From contig VDFB02115099.1 in the NCBI GenBank assembly GCA_007258455.2, forward strand, positions 1 to 64,000: 64,000 bases of DNA. The letters run 5' to 3'. This DNA is from Sequoia sempervirens (lineage: Eukaryota > Streptophyta > Pinopsida > Cupressales > Cupressaceae). Position numbers and translations under genes: made by a program. This document shows, piece by piece, positions 10,601 through 20,990 of the stretch; position 1 is the first letter of the stretch, and every line of letters starts with the position of its first letter. The notes beneath the pieces are model-generated. The model was not told the origin of the DNA. It ran no database searches and saw only the letters and a list, made by a program, of their open reading frames with translations.

Positions 10601-12473
10601 GCTTCCCTCAACATAGTCCTTGCCATCTCTTGAATAGCCATATTCTTTCATTCCACTACCCCATTCTGTTGAGGAGTTCTAGCAGAAGATAGATGCCTCT
10701 TTATTCTATGTTCTTCACAAAAATCATTAAACCCATTTGATGTGAACTCACCTCCTCTATTAGACCTCAAACACTTGATTTTAACATTTACTTAATTATC
10801 AACCAATGATTTGAAAATATTGAATCGACTAAAAGCTTCAGATTTATCTTTTAAGAATGTAATCCACATTGTCATCCTAGAGAAATCGTCAATAAAAACA
10901 TGATATACCTTTGTCCTTTAAGACTCTTTGTTCTAGTAGGTCCACACAAATCAGTATGAATCATCTTCAATGGTCTAGAGGAAGAATAATCTTTAGACTT
11001 GAAATTTATCCTTGTTTTCTTTTCAAATTGGCATTCCTTGCACAAAGTACTTACAAGCTTGACAATCTTGGGCATATCTCTTACCACATGTGATGAATTT
11101 ATCCTCACAAGGTTGTCAAAATTGATGTGTCCCATTCTCCTATTCCAAAGCCAACATTCACTTGTTTTTCCCATAAGACTTCTCCCATTAACATCCTGTA
11201 GACTATATATGTCACCATTGGTTCTAAATCTTTCTGCCACCAATTCCCCAGACTTTCCTTTTTTGATTTCACATCCTTTTTCATTGAATATGAGATTGTA
11301 TCCTTTTCTACACATCTTTTGTCTTGTGGTTTCCATCAATACTTATTATACCTTTTTCCACAGATCTTTACTAAAGTATCATCTTCAAGCTTGACTATGC
11401 GTCCATTCCACTTCACAAGCTTGATAAACTTGCTCCTATCCCCTGTCATGCGGTTCGAGCAACCACTATCAATCACCCAGGAGCTTTCCTCATCTTTTGC
11501 ATGAAAATCATTCCACACAACCCTTGAATCTTTAGTTTCATCTTCAATCTTCTTAGCAGCCATGAACAAGATTTCGTCCTCATTATCTAGACCATTGGAT
11601 TCCTCATCCTTTGAAGAGAAAGAATCTTCTTTGGAGCAGAGACTCTTTTTAAATTTATTTCTTCTAGAATCTTTGTTTCTCCTTTTAGAATCTTTTAAGG
11701 AACATTTAGAAGAAAAATGGCCAATTTCTCCACACTTAAAATATTTGAAAGGTAGCTTACCTTTGTAATTGTCAGTACCCCTCTTCAACTTCCTTACAAA
11801 GTTTTCTTCTTCTTCATCAATGTAACTACTCTAATCAGATGCTTCATACTTCTCCTTATTACTGGCTTTGGAATTTGCTTTCTTATTTGGAACTTCTTTG
11901 TCAAACTCTCTCATTTCAAAGGCAGTGAGAGCACCATATAATTGATCCATTGAAAATTTATCTAGATCTCTAGCTTCCTCAAAAGAAGATACATTAGGAC
12001 TATAAGCTTTAGGAAGAGATCTCAGTACATTTTTAACCACCACCAATTCTTCCAATTCTTCACCAAGTCTTTTGATAACATTGACCACATCATCTACTTG
12101 AAGCAAATGTCCTACAATATCTTCATCTTCTAACATTTTTCAGGTTCTCAAAATTGCCTCAATACATCTGCAACTTGGCTTGTTTTACTTTAATGTCTCC
12201 TTCAAAGATGCCACTAAGCTTTTCCCATACCTCCTTTGTTGACTTGTAGTGCATTACTTTTGCAAGCTCAAAATATGTTAGCCCACTCAAGATAGCGTAA
12301 ACACATTTGTTTCTCGCAGGCCCTAATCTTGTCATATCAATTCAGGGTAGCGAAATGGGTGTATCCTTGACTCGTTTTAGCTGGCTACAAAGGTCAAACA
12401 TAGGTTTCAATGCTTTGGAATGGCAGAAGAAAGATTTTGTTTCCATGGAAGCCACAATTTTGCGCGGTGCCAT
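7663..12473 (-). pseudogene. Copia gag-pol polyprotein remnant, unit A
   Basis: In minus-strand order: gag (about 12470-11800) with a knuckle reading YFKCGEIGHFSSKC (first Cys replaced by Tyr); protease with WVIDSGCS near 11430; pre-integrase LWNRRMGHINF and integrase HTDLCGP (11339-10872); the KFDSRVDEGIF segment near 10410; RT with GLKQAPRAWHARL and the catalytic YVDD (8745-8539); SFFLGLQI and STPM (8526-8272); RNase H with CDNTSVINISKN and a VDIFTKAL end (7962-7663). Stops and frameshifts separate nearly all blocks, and about 0.7 kb of foreign-looking DNA lies between integrase and RT. The gag start is in a noisy patch; unit B shows it cleanly. Confidence 0.85.
9535..10270. other. Non-copia segment between integrase and RT, unit A
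   Basis: Copia-like translation fades on the left at about 9534 and resumes on the right at about 10270-10300, where minus-strand codons again read like the linker after KFDSRVDEGIF. The roughly 0.73 kb between has no copia similarity that I can see and no frame of note. It is probably an insertion that also occurred before the duplication (unit B 41841-42576). Ends and class are not resolved. Confidence 0.45.
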
Positions 12474-13565
12474 GTCGGTCTTTCTCAAGATATTAGACTT
12501 ATTTTAAGGAGATTGTCTCTAATACTAATTGTTGAACACATCAGAATACTAAGAGGTGAGGTAAATCAGTATTCTATTAAATTTCAAACCTTCTAGAGCA
12601 AACAGATACTTTAACCTCTACTACATAAACAAGAACATGAAAGATGAAGACAATACACAACACAACACTAGATATACCCAAAAGAATGCGGGAAAACCTT
12701 TATGAAGAGCTAATAGGATCCTGGTATAATCGGATACGGAACGATCCCACAAGCGTGGTTTCACGGTGCATTGAAACTAGACCTTAGAATTATTGTTTTT
12801 AACTAAATCTTCACGTTCAGGGGCACCCTATAAGCATTCGAAGCGTGAAGAATTTTAGAATGATACAACTGGTAATCATGTCACGTTTGTCATGATTTAA
12901 AAATCTGTTTTTCGGTGCTTTGAATCATGGCTACTTCCATCTCCATAGAAAACACAGTTTTTCAAAAACAACATTTTAAAGTGGCTTTAAATTATGGCCA
13001 TAACTTTTTTCCGAAGGATGAATTCAAAATTCTTTTTGAATTTAGATTCACCGAAAACTCTATTATAAGATGCTTTCACTTGGTTAAGTGTTTTATTGAA
13101 TATTTTTCGCTTTTAATCAAAGTTTGAAGTCGGTAAAATTACGAATTTCGACATGGCGTGCGCTTTTTTGTATATATCAAAATTTGTTTTGTTTTGGTTT
13201 GGATCCGGGCTTCCCAATATATAAACACTAATATTTTTCGGTACCTTTTGATAAATACCACTGTTTTTCGCATGAGAACGAGACGCTGTTTGATGAAAAA
13301 CCTATGTTTAATAAAACTTAAAACAAATACATAATAAAACCAAAACATGTTAAAATTATATTCTCTGGTGCAGATGGTTCGTTCGAGGACTGCGATTCCA
13401 TTTAGGTTTGTGAAGATTCCATCACTTTCATCCTCAGGCTTTAAGTGGTAGAATTTTAGGTTTTGCGGTAAGGGGTTGAAGCGGGCACTAAGAGTTCGAG
13501 CAAACCCTAGAGGGTTAAGCTTCGAACTAAATTCTTTGAACTATAAGGGTTTTGTTATGTTTTGG
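12290..13565. other. Sequence-quality anomaly in unit A (patch 1)
   Basis: Flanks are about 99% identical to unit B, but this stretch is full of scattered substitutions and single-base indels relative to 44592-45990. The copia gag start and the left inverted repeat of the nested element are intact in B and garbled here. Uncorrected reads are the likeliest cause. Confidence 0.65.
12516..12527 (-). other. Primer-binding site of the copia element, unit A
   Basis: The minus strand reads TAGTATTAGAGA two bases after the 5' LTR end. It matches 9 of 12 positions of TGGTATCAGAGC, the usual plant copia site complementary to initiator methionine tRNA. The unit B counterpart (44845-44856) matches 8 of 12. 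Confidence 0.6.
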
Positions 13566-13730
13566 CAGGAAAGCATTAAACGAGTTTGCCCGAACCCAAG
13601 TTCTAGCGAACCCCTAATGGGTTCGGTCGAACCAATAGGTTCGTACGAACCCCTAAAATCAAGTTTTTTGCAATGCATTCATTTTTTGTGAGTTTTCCTT
13701 CCTCACTTCAATTGTAAACCACTATTGTGG
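12747..13730. mobile_element. DNA transposon-like element with terminal inverted repeats, unit A (noisy copy)
   Basis: The right end (13710-13730) is identical to the perfect 21-bp inverted repeat of unit B, but the left end (from 12747) is garbled within the noisy patch. Its internal GGTTCGAAC-type repeats survive at 13485-13660. It is nested in the copia 5' LTR. See the unit B copy for the clean description. Confidence 0.6.
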
Positions 13731-14373
13731 CTTCACCCAAAAAGGATCAACATTTACAACTTTGTTTTAGGGCTACAACCCAAGGAAGCTACAACTCCTT
13801 GATTATAGTTTTAAGGTTACAATCAAGGAAGCTACAACTCATTGATCTGAGCACACACTCAGGAATGATTACATAATGATAGTCCTTCCACTGTTTGAAA
13901 CTGAAAATTAAGCTCAATCTCTTTTGATGATTGCAATTCTAATTTGCTGACTCTCGAAATGTCTTCTTAGTTGCCTACTAGCCCACTGCTTTCAACAATT
14001 ATGAAGTTATTTCCTTTGACTCACTACCTCTAGCAAACAATTAAGCACACTTATTTATATGCCTTTTGTCACATGGATATGATCAAAATGAAATCAGATA
14101 GGATCTACCCCAACCGCTCTTTCTCTTTAAGTCACTTACAATCGCCATCATACTGCTCGCAAATATTTATCACCCTAGATCAACTAGGTTTATAATTTAT
14201 ATATGATATTGCATTGATTACATTTCACATGTCGGCCTACAACAAAAATATTACATTTGTAAGTCGACCAAGGATAAAAACATACAACATGAAATGTGTA
14301 GAGGGAAAGACCCAAAAGACTACACACAACACCAAGAAGAGGAAAACACCTTGTGGATCCCAACACATGCTTA

Positions 14374-15869
14374 AAACTTAGTGATAGGGAGGTTGGGTGA
14401 AACTTTCACAGTTTCATGCTCTATGTCTTGTTAGAAGACTTTCAAGGTGTTTTGCTCCATCACCTTAACCTATAGGTCCCCTTCTCATGTTTAGGTACCC
14501 CTGGTTCTCCTGGCTAACCCCATTATCAACACTTATTCAACCAACCAAGTCAAACTTGGTGCCAAAGCTCTAACTCTTCCTTAGCCTTTAATCTGCCCTA
14601 AAGACTAACAACACCTCAACTCTCCATTAGACCTTGCAGGGGTATAGAGATTCCTTCAATAGTTTCCAACCATCCTCCTAGGGTTCTTGAAGGTTCACAA
14701 CACTTCACCCTTTCCATCGCTTTCACCAAACCCCCAACTAGGGTTAAAAAGGCTACTAGCCCTTGGGCCCCAATTAGGCCTCCATCTCCGAGAAAATAGG
14801 CTTAATCTCCAATCTTTCTAAAGAACATACCAATCTTTCCTTGGGTTTCCTGATTCATTTTCCAATCTCTCAAATATTTTTGAGGTCATAGGCCTTCACT
14901 GTCCGTACAACACCCACATTTTGAAATGGACTAAAACTAGGGTTTTTTATAGCCTTTCCTGGCTGCTTTGAAACTATCAAGCTTTGCTCTCATCAAATGG
15001 GCTGAAGGAGCTTCCTCCTCTTTGCTATGAAATTCGAAGACACTCATTTTTCCTCTCCAAGCAAAGATTTGCTAAAATTTTAACACCCCTGCAATTTTAG
15101 TGCCTTGCACTTCTTGTCTTGCCTAGCCGGACTCTCCCTGGCTCGCCTAGAGTAAGACTTTGCCAGCAACTCCTACACACACACAGACCCTAAATCCTAC
15201 CATATTTACACTCATGGAGCCTAGTCACTATTCCCAAAGGGCAGTACAATTTGTATGGTGGGAAAGTGAGCTAAACCTCCATTTTCTGTAGACTGCCTGG
15301 TTCAAACCAACAACAGACTAGAAACAAACTTATTTTCAAATAATGCCTAAAAAATGAACAAGAAACTAAATTAATGGCACACAAAGCTTATACACTAACA
15401 AAACTACATCCTACGTACGAAACAGTAACAGATTCAATCCATTAAAGTACTATTTTGAAGTAAAATCATAAAATAACTCTCAAAACACTGTCTTTCCTTC
15501 AATTCCACAAGATTTCTCTACAATGTCAATGCTTCTAACCCCACTCTCAGGTCGAGGCACATCTTAAATAGGTTTCAAAAATAGTTAAGCTCCCTTGGTC
15601 GGTCATGTAAGTCATTAAATGGCAAAGTTGTAAAATGCACTGTGTTTTTCAACTTTTGCCAAGTTTTTGAAAACTAAGCAAAAAATGAGTTTTTAGACTC
15701 ATTCTCCCTCTCCACTTCTTAACCTACTAACCACTACTGAGCACAACCTACTTTCAAACCTCTAACTCTATCTAAATGGTCAGCATGACCTTCATGGAAA
15801 ACATCAGAAACAAAAGATCTGCATCCTATACTTCCTAAATGATTAGTGTTTCCTAGGTGCTCTTGCACC
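14374..15869 (-). mobile_element. Probable solo LTR nested in the copia LTR, unit A
   Basis: About 1.5 kb separates LTR blocks that are adjacent in the left LTR (6550-6565). On the minus strand it starts near TGGTGCAAGAGCACC, finishes near TTTTAAGCA, and has a TATA box (CTATAAAAAACCC) in its middle near 14945-14960. These are the traits of a lone LTR. No open frame, RT or integrase is present. I could not fix a target duplication, so the class is an inference. Confidence 0.45.
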
Positions 15870-15970
15870 ACCTAGTCCCAAAACACTCTCTGCATCTTTT
15901 ATCTTCTATAAACATCATATGCACGCTTTGCAAATATAAATTAGGTCATCCATAAACAAGAAAATATTTA

Positions 15971-16595
15971 ATGCTATGAGATTTCCACAATCCATCATGT
16001 TTAAGATTTTGTGATTTTTGGATTTTTTGATTGTGTTTGAGTTTTTTTCATCAACGTTTCGGATCACACTCAGTGATCCATCATCAGGATGATAAAGAGC
16101 TAAGGAGATAAAAGGTAAGATGCAGACCTGATTTGCTTAAAAGGAAGAGAGGTGAGAAGATGAGGAGAGAGAAGGGTACAAGGATCGAGACAAGAGAGAT
16201 GAGGTAAGAACAGAAATTGAAAGAATTAGAAAATAATAAGAGAGAAAAAATAAATAAGAATGAAAAATTTTATTAAAAAAGAAATAAACATGAAAGAATT
16301 AAAGACAAGAACTAATGAAAAAGGACTATAACATAAAGAAAATTCAATTTTAGAAATGAGAGAGCAAAAAAATAAGAGAACAAAACATATAGGAATTCTA
16401 AGATAATAAGCAATATTAGATTATAATGTTATAAAGAATATTAGAAAGAAAAATATCTATTTAAGAGAGAAAATAATGTATTATAATAAGAAAGACTATA
16501 ATATTATAAAAAATAATATCTATTTAAGAGAGAAATAATGCTATATTTATAGGCGAAAGAATAATGTATTTGAAACTAAGAAAATTAATGAAAGA
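15971..16595 (-). mobile_element. 625-bp Penelope-like or retrozyme-like fragment, unit A
   Basis: It is a clean insertion flanked by a 13-bp direct duplication, AAGAAAATATTTA, at 15958-15970 and 16596-16608. On the minus strand it has a TATA-like CTATAAATATAG (16552-16541), a purine-poor AT-rich stretch with internal repeats around TATTTAAGAGAGAAA, and a hammerhead-ribozyme motif near its end. There is no coding sequence. Hammerheads of this form are known in Penelope-like elements, which in plants are reported mainly from conifers; plant retrozymes also carry hammerheads but within paired LTRs, which I do not see. Confidence 0.55.
16042..16097 (-). ncRNA. Hammerhead ribozyme motif, unit A
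   Basis: On the minus strand the core appears in order: stem I strand TTTATCATC (16096-16088), CTGATGA (16087-16081), one extra T, stem II GGATCAC-TGAGT-GTGATCC (16079-16061, a perfect 7-bp stem), GAAAC (16060-16056), a minimal stem III written into the palindrome AACGTT, cleavage triplet GTT, and the return strand of stem I GATGAAAAAA (from 16052). Stem I pairs 8 of 9 positions. The very short stem III is characteristic of hammerheads thought to act as dimers. The unpaired T beside stem II could weaken activity. Activity is not shown by sequence alone. Confidence 0.6.
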
Positions 16596-17120
16596 AAGAA
16601 AATATTTAACATGTAGCATGTCAACCTTCACATCCATTGGCAATACACAAGAATGATAAAACATTATTTGTGTTTCTCCTAGATGATTCAACATGACCAA
16701 TACAACACCTTAAAACACTCCTTAATCTCCACACAAACTTGAACTTGTGCACACCATCAACATACTTTAGTCGCTCTCAGCAAAGGCATAAACCAATAAA
16801 ACATTCGTTTTGGACCACAGCCTATACCGAAGAAGATAGAAACTACTCTGTGAAACATCAAAAAGTATCACATGATATTTAGGAACACTCTCATACAACC
16901 CTTTCACAACTTCATGCATCAACAAGCTAACAAACATTGAAACTAGTCTCCAAAAAAATGGTTTGATACACTATCACTTCTAACTTTTTATGTGGAAGAA
17001 TTATTGACATGGAACTTTGGATAGAACACCTTCACATCTCAATGAGCTTAACTTATGATCCACATAGCCATACCTTCAAATGCGAAGATATGCAAAGCCA
17101 ACCTTTACACATATGAGAAC

Positions 17121-17540
17121 TGTTGGTGTAATTAATTAATTATTACACTAGCATAAGTTAACTTAGGTCATAAATCATTTAGTCTTAGGTTGCAATCATT
17201 TAATAAATGGGATAATATTCCCTTCCTTGTTTAGTGGGATAAGATTCCTTCTAGAAGATGAGTTGTCCTTCTAGAACTTATCTCAACATTTAATAATTAT
17301 CTAGATAGGGTTCACATGTTGTCACATGTTGTTAGATCATGACACATGGCAACATCTCTTGCATCTTAGGTTTTCCTTCTTGCCTATATATTCAGGCATC
17401 TTGTACATTTGTAATCATGTCATGTCATAATCAATTTGACATCCTTTCATCTTAATCATAGCATGATTTTTCTGCCATTTCTCTCTTGTGGAAGTTTTTG
17501 TCTTGCCAGGGGTTTGAAATTTCACCTAAACTCTACGTAG
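17121..17540 (+). repeat. 5' LTR of the nested element, unit A
   Basis: It parallels 19834-20253 until about 17490, after which the sequence is noisy. The end is placed by alignment to unit B (49971). The primer-binding site that should follow is destroyed here. Confidence 0.7.
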
Positions 17541-18287
17541 TGGCGAGGCTTTAATTAGCGGGCTTCTTCGGATACTCGGAGATCAATCTTGGCATGAAAG
17601 TCTTACATTTAGATGCAGAAACAGCTTTTAAAGCCCGTTTTATTTTTGCTTCAAAATCAGAGCTGTAGTTCCAGAAAAAGCGATTTAAGGTTTTGTAAAA
17701 CTATTGAGAATTCGAAATAATATAAAAGCTGGAAGTATCTTTAGATTTTTTGATTTCTTGTCACGGATCTGGAAATTAGTAAAAGACAAAAATTAGAAGT
17801 ACGTTTCTCCGGTAGAGGAAGCGAATTCAAATTTTTGAAAAAATCATAACTTTTGGCCATGTTATTCAAAATTGACAATCAAGATACCATTGGAAAGATA
17901 ATTTTGTCTACTTTCCGGTGGTGGCATCTATTTTGTGAAATTTTTCTCACAGAAAATTCTACAGTCAGCTGAAGTCAATCCTCTACATTGGACTCAATGG
18001 CCAATATCTTCACATCAGATTGTCAAAATCCAGAAATTCTAAAGCGGCATTTTAGGAATTTGAGCTTTTCATGATCGGATCTTTGATGATTTTACAATCC
18101 TAGGTACTTTTGCATTGATTTTTTTCAGTTTGAATTGCATTTGTTCAATAGCAGACATCCACAAAAGCTTACAGGAAAATATTTTTTGATCCGAGTAGCA
18201 TCACTTCAGTTGCATATCATCTTTGAAAGTCTTATATTTCTTGTTGAAGGTCAGTGTCTTCGTTTTTTTTTTGGGAGAAAGTTCATT

Positions 18288-18641
18288 ATGGGGCTCGCAT
18301 ATACTCCTTCTTTGGTTATATTGCACAAGGGTAACTATCAACAATGGCGAGATGGGATCTGCCACCATTTATTGCCTCATCTGTTTGGTATAGTTCCCCA
18401 TCCAAGTGAAGGTATTCATGCTTCAAATCAAGTACCCCATGATGATATTATTGTGCAGGAGGTTGATTGCCTTGATCCTTCCGAAGAGGTTGACAAGGTT
18501 CCCTCAGGTGCTTCTTCTCCATCAGAGATAGTTGGTATCCCTTTACCTTCAATGATTCCTTGTCCAAATTCATTGATTGAGGCTTCCATCATCATCATCA
18601 TTCATCAGGACACATTCAGTTTTTCAGACTTGCAATCATAG
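18288..18641 (+). CDS. Gag-like protein of the nested LTR element, unit A (117 aa)
   Basis: ATG at 18288 opens MGLAYTPSLVILHKGNYQQW; the LHKGNYQQWRDGICHHLLPHL part resembles the N-terminus of copia-type Gag (the LxGxNYxxW block). The remainder is acidic and serine-rich and ends without a zinc knuckle. The start was chosen over an upstream in-frame ATG (18135), which lies in sequence bordering a noisy patch. The frame is preserved in unit B with a few substitutions. It is probably a truncated Gag that no longer serves packaging. Confidence 0.5.
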   Translation: MGLAYTPSLVILHKGNYQQWRDGICHHLLPHLFGIVPHPSEGIHASNQVPHDDIIVQEVDCLDPSEEVDKVPSGASSPSEIVGIPLPSMIPCPNSLIEASIIIIIHQDTFSFSDLQS

Positions 18642-19833
18642 GATGGCTTTTTTTTCAGGTATCACTGACATGGCTACTTCTACAGGTTTGGAGGACATAC
18701 TTGAGGGGATATCACTCCTCTATTCAAATTTCTTATCTGAGACTTCTTCCCTGTCATTTCATTCAGGACTTGAGGTTTCTTCAGCATCTACCATTGGATT
18801 TGCTTCATTTTTTTTTCAGTGGTTTTGAGGACACTTCATTTAGGGGGGCTATCAAGTCTCCATCATACCAATCATATTATCAATAGAATCTTTAATCAGC
18901 ATTCCATTGTTGCAACACTTTCTGTGTGGTTGATTATTTTTCCTGGCTCAAAGGTCCTCCATTGAAGACTGCAGCTTCAAGGACTGTGCATCCATAATCA
19001 AAGCTTATCCAGTGAAACATCAACCCTCGATCAAGAAAAATGGTGTGCGAGATTCTTGTAGGCTGAAGGTTTCCATTGCAGGCTACTTGTTTCCACCTGG
19101 GAACCAAGCTGATTTCTGAAGCAGATAGAGTCAGATCTGAGCTCACCATTGTCTTCAGAAGGCCTCGAAAGCCAAGGATCGCCTGCCCATTCATCAAAAT
19201 TGGATACATCAATCTGGGAGCTTCAGATGTATTTTTAGGGTTTGCAAAATCAATCGTACTATCCGTACAATTTGCAGCAAAAAATAATCCCGGTCAGTTG
19301 TCCTCTGAGGCAAAAAAAAATTATAATTAGGCCATTTTTCATTTCAGAAAAATTGGGCATTTATTTCTTTGTCTTTGGATATTGTTCAGCTTATCCGGTT
19401 TCATAAGTCTGGTTTAGAAATGCCATTGATTGTGGCATAATCTTCATCTTCGGGCAAAGGAAACATTTGAGTAGAGGATTGAGAGACATCATCAATGGGC
19501 TAACATCCTTCCGCCCAGTTCCTATTGAGGAATGGGAAGCACATCTCCTATCTCCTCCCTGGGGAATGGTATGTGTATCCATGTGACAGATGGTGTACTT
19601 GGGGGGTATTTGAGAGTCCTCCATCATTCCCATCCTATCTCACATTTTTTGCATTTTCATCTCCTTTTTTGGAGAGTGGTTTTGTTCCCACTGGGTTTTC
19701 CCCTTTTCTCAGGTTGTGGGAGATTTTATCTTCGTAATACGCATGGGTACCTAACACTTTGTAGCCTCGTGGCGGGACCCATCATCATCTTATAAATCGC
19801 CCGTTTTCGCCACAAGTTGCACTTATGGGGGGG

Positions 19834-20253
19834 TGTTGGTGTAATTAATTAATTATTACACTAGCATAAGTTAACTTAGGTCATAAATCATTTAGTCCTA
19901 GGTTGCAATCATTTAATAAATAGGATAATATTCCCTTCCTTGTTTAGTGGGATAAGATTCATTCTAGAAGATGAGTTGTCCTTCTAGAACTTATCTCAAC
20001 ATTTAATAATTATCTAGATAGGGTTCACATGTTGCTAGATCATGACACATGGCAACATCTCTTGCATCTTAGGTTTTCCTTCTTGCCTATATATTCAGGC
20101 ATCTTGTACATTTGTAATCATGTCATGTCATAATCAATTTGACATCCTTGCATCTTAATCATAGCATGATTTTTCTGCCATTTCTCTCTTGTGGAAGTTT
20201 TTGTCTTGCAGGTGATTATGGGGGGGTTTGAGGAGTTCACCTAAAGTCCTACA
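19834..20253 (+). repeat. 3' LTR of the nested element, unit A
   Basis: This 420-bp LTR runs from TGTTGG to CCTACA, directly after the guanine run and before AGAAC. It contains the duplicated block with GCCTATATATTCAGGC, a likely TATA region, near 20083-20098. Confidence 0.85.
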
Positions 20254-20533
20254 AGAACATCCTCATAGAATCAACACAGTCTTTAATCTGTCACTCTCAA
20301 AAACACCTTTTCAATAACGTAAATGATTTGAAATTTGGATCACACATGCCTTAACACAACAAAAATCTATCCTCCAAACCGCTGGAGCAAAACATCATCA
20401 GCGAAGAAATGTGGAGCATTTCTCAGAGACTATAGCAACCAAACAACCAAACTGCAAAGAACTTTTGACATCAATGAAAACCAAACTGCAAAGAACTTTT
20501 GACATCAATGACAACCAAACTGCAATAGTGTAC

Positions 20534-20890
20534 ATCCTCAAGCAATTTTCTAAACTATTGTTAAGTTTTTTTCATATCTTTGATTTCAAGGACCTCAATG
20601 CATTGAAATCTTTCTCATCCTCTACTAACTCTAATATCATAGTTTGACATAGATCTCCAAGTATCAAATATTCTAATATTCAATCACATAATGTTTCACT
20701 CTAACTTAAGATTTCCCAAAACTTTGTTATTGATCCATCTTGGGTGGGACTCTCATGAATTTGCACTATTCCATCATTGATGCTACAAAATGGGTTGATT
20801 GTTATGTAAACTTAAATTTATTTATAATTCCTTCTATATGTTGTCCAATTAATTCTAAACTTTTGGAAAGTTGATTGGCCAAGGTATTTA
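20534..20890. other. Unassigned DNA right of the copia element, unit A
   Basis: This is AT-rich sequence up to the assembly gap. I see no gene or repeat in it. Confidence 0.5.
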
Positions 20891-20990
20891 NNNNNNNNNN
20901 NNNNNNNNNNNNNNNNNNNNNNNNNNNNNNNNNNNNNNNNNNNNNNNNNNNNNNNNNNNNNNNNNNNNNNNNNNNNNNNNNNNNNNNNNN
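20891..20990. other. Assembly gap (100 Ns)
   Basis: Exactly 100 Ns, a placeholder length. The same flanks in unit B (53304 and 55488) are 2,183 bp apart, so about 2.1 kb is missing here if the units match. Confidence 0.95.

Larger units (their letters stand above)
17121..20253 (+). mobile_element. Non-autonomous LTR retrotransposon nested in the copia LTR, unit A
   Basis: It has matching LTRs at both ends, each starting TGTTGGTGTAATTAATT, and an exact 5-bp target duplication AGAAC at 17116-17120 and 20254-20258. A guanine run (TATGGGGGGG) directly precedes the 3' LTR as polypurine tract. About 2.3 kb lies between the LTRs and holds one gag-like frame, with no protease, RT or integrase. It therefore depended on another element. 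Two noisy patches fall inside (about 17.49-18.2 and 19.38-19.82 kb), so the unit B copy is the better reference. Confidence 0.85.
5696..20528 (-). mobile_element. Decayed Ty1/copia retrotransposon, unit A, with nested insertions
   Basis: The LTRs share long blocks (for example 5700-5800 with 12532-12630, 5943-6120 with 13756-13935, 7180-7410 with 20255-20520). The inner ends are canonical (TGTTG at 12530, GCAACA ending at 7420). The outer ends read TATTG and CAATAG and are flanked by TGTAC at 5691-5695 and 20529-20533, a candidate 5-bp target duplication. The coding strand is minus: gag, protease, integrase, RT and RNase H in copia order between 12473 and 7663. The frame is broken many times and the right LTR is filled with other elements, so it is old and inactive. 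Confidence 0.85.
12530..20528 (-). repeat. 5' LTR of the copia element, unit A, expanded by four insertions
   Basis: Blocks matching the 1.72-kb left LTR occur at about 12530-12746, 13731-14373, 15870-15970, 16596-17120 and 20254-20528, in order. The intervening DNA is foreign. The last block also carries a short internal duplication of the segment with TTTTGACATCAATGA (20446-20510). Confidence 0.8.

Noticed and set aside
12307..13691. Several short frames unique to unit A
   Set aside because: They fall in the noisy patch and are absent from the clean unit B sequence, so they are artefacts.
15850..15874. Helitron 3' end (hairpin GGTGC..GCACC followed by CTAG)
   Set aside because: The CTAG belongs to the surrounding copia LTR (CTGG in the partner LTR), and no TC 5' end is seen. 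A solo LTR on the minus strand explains the segment better.
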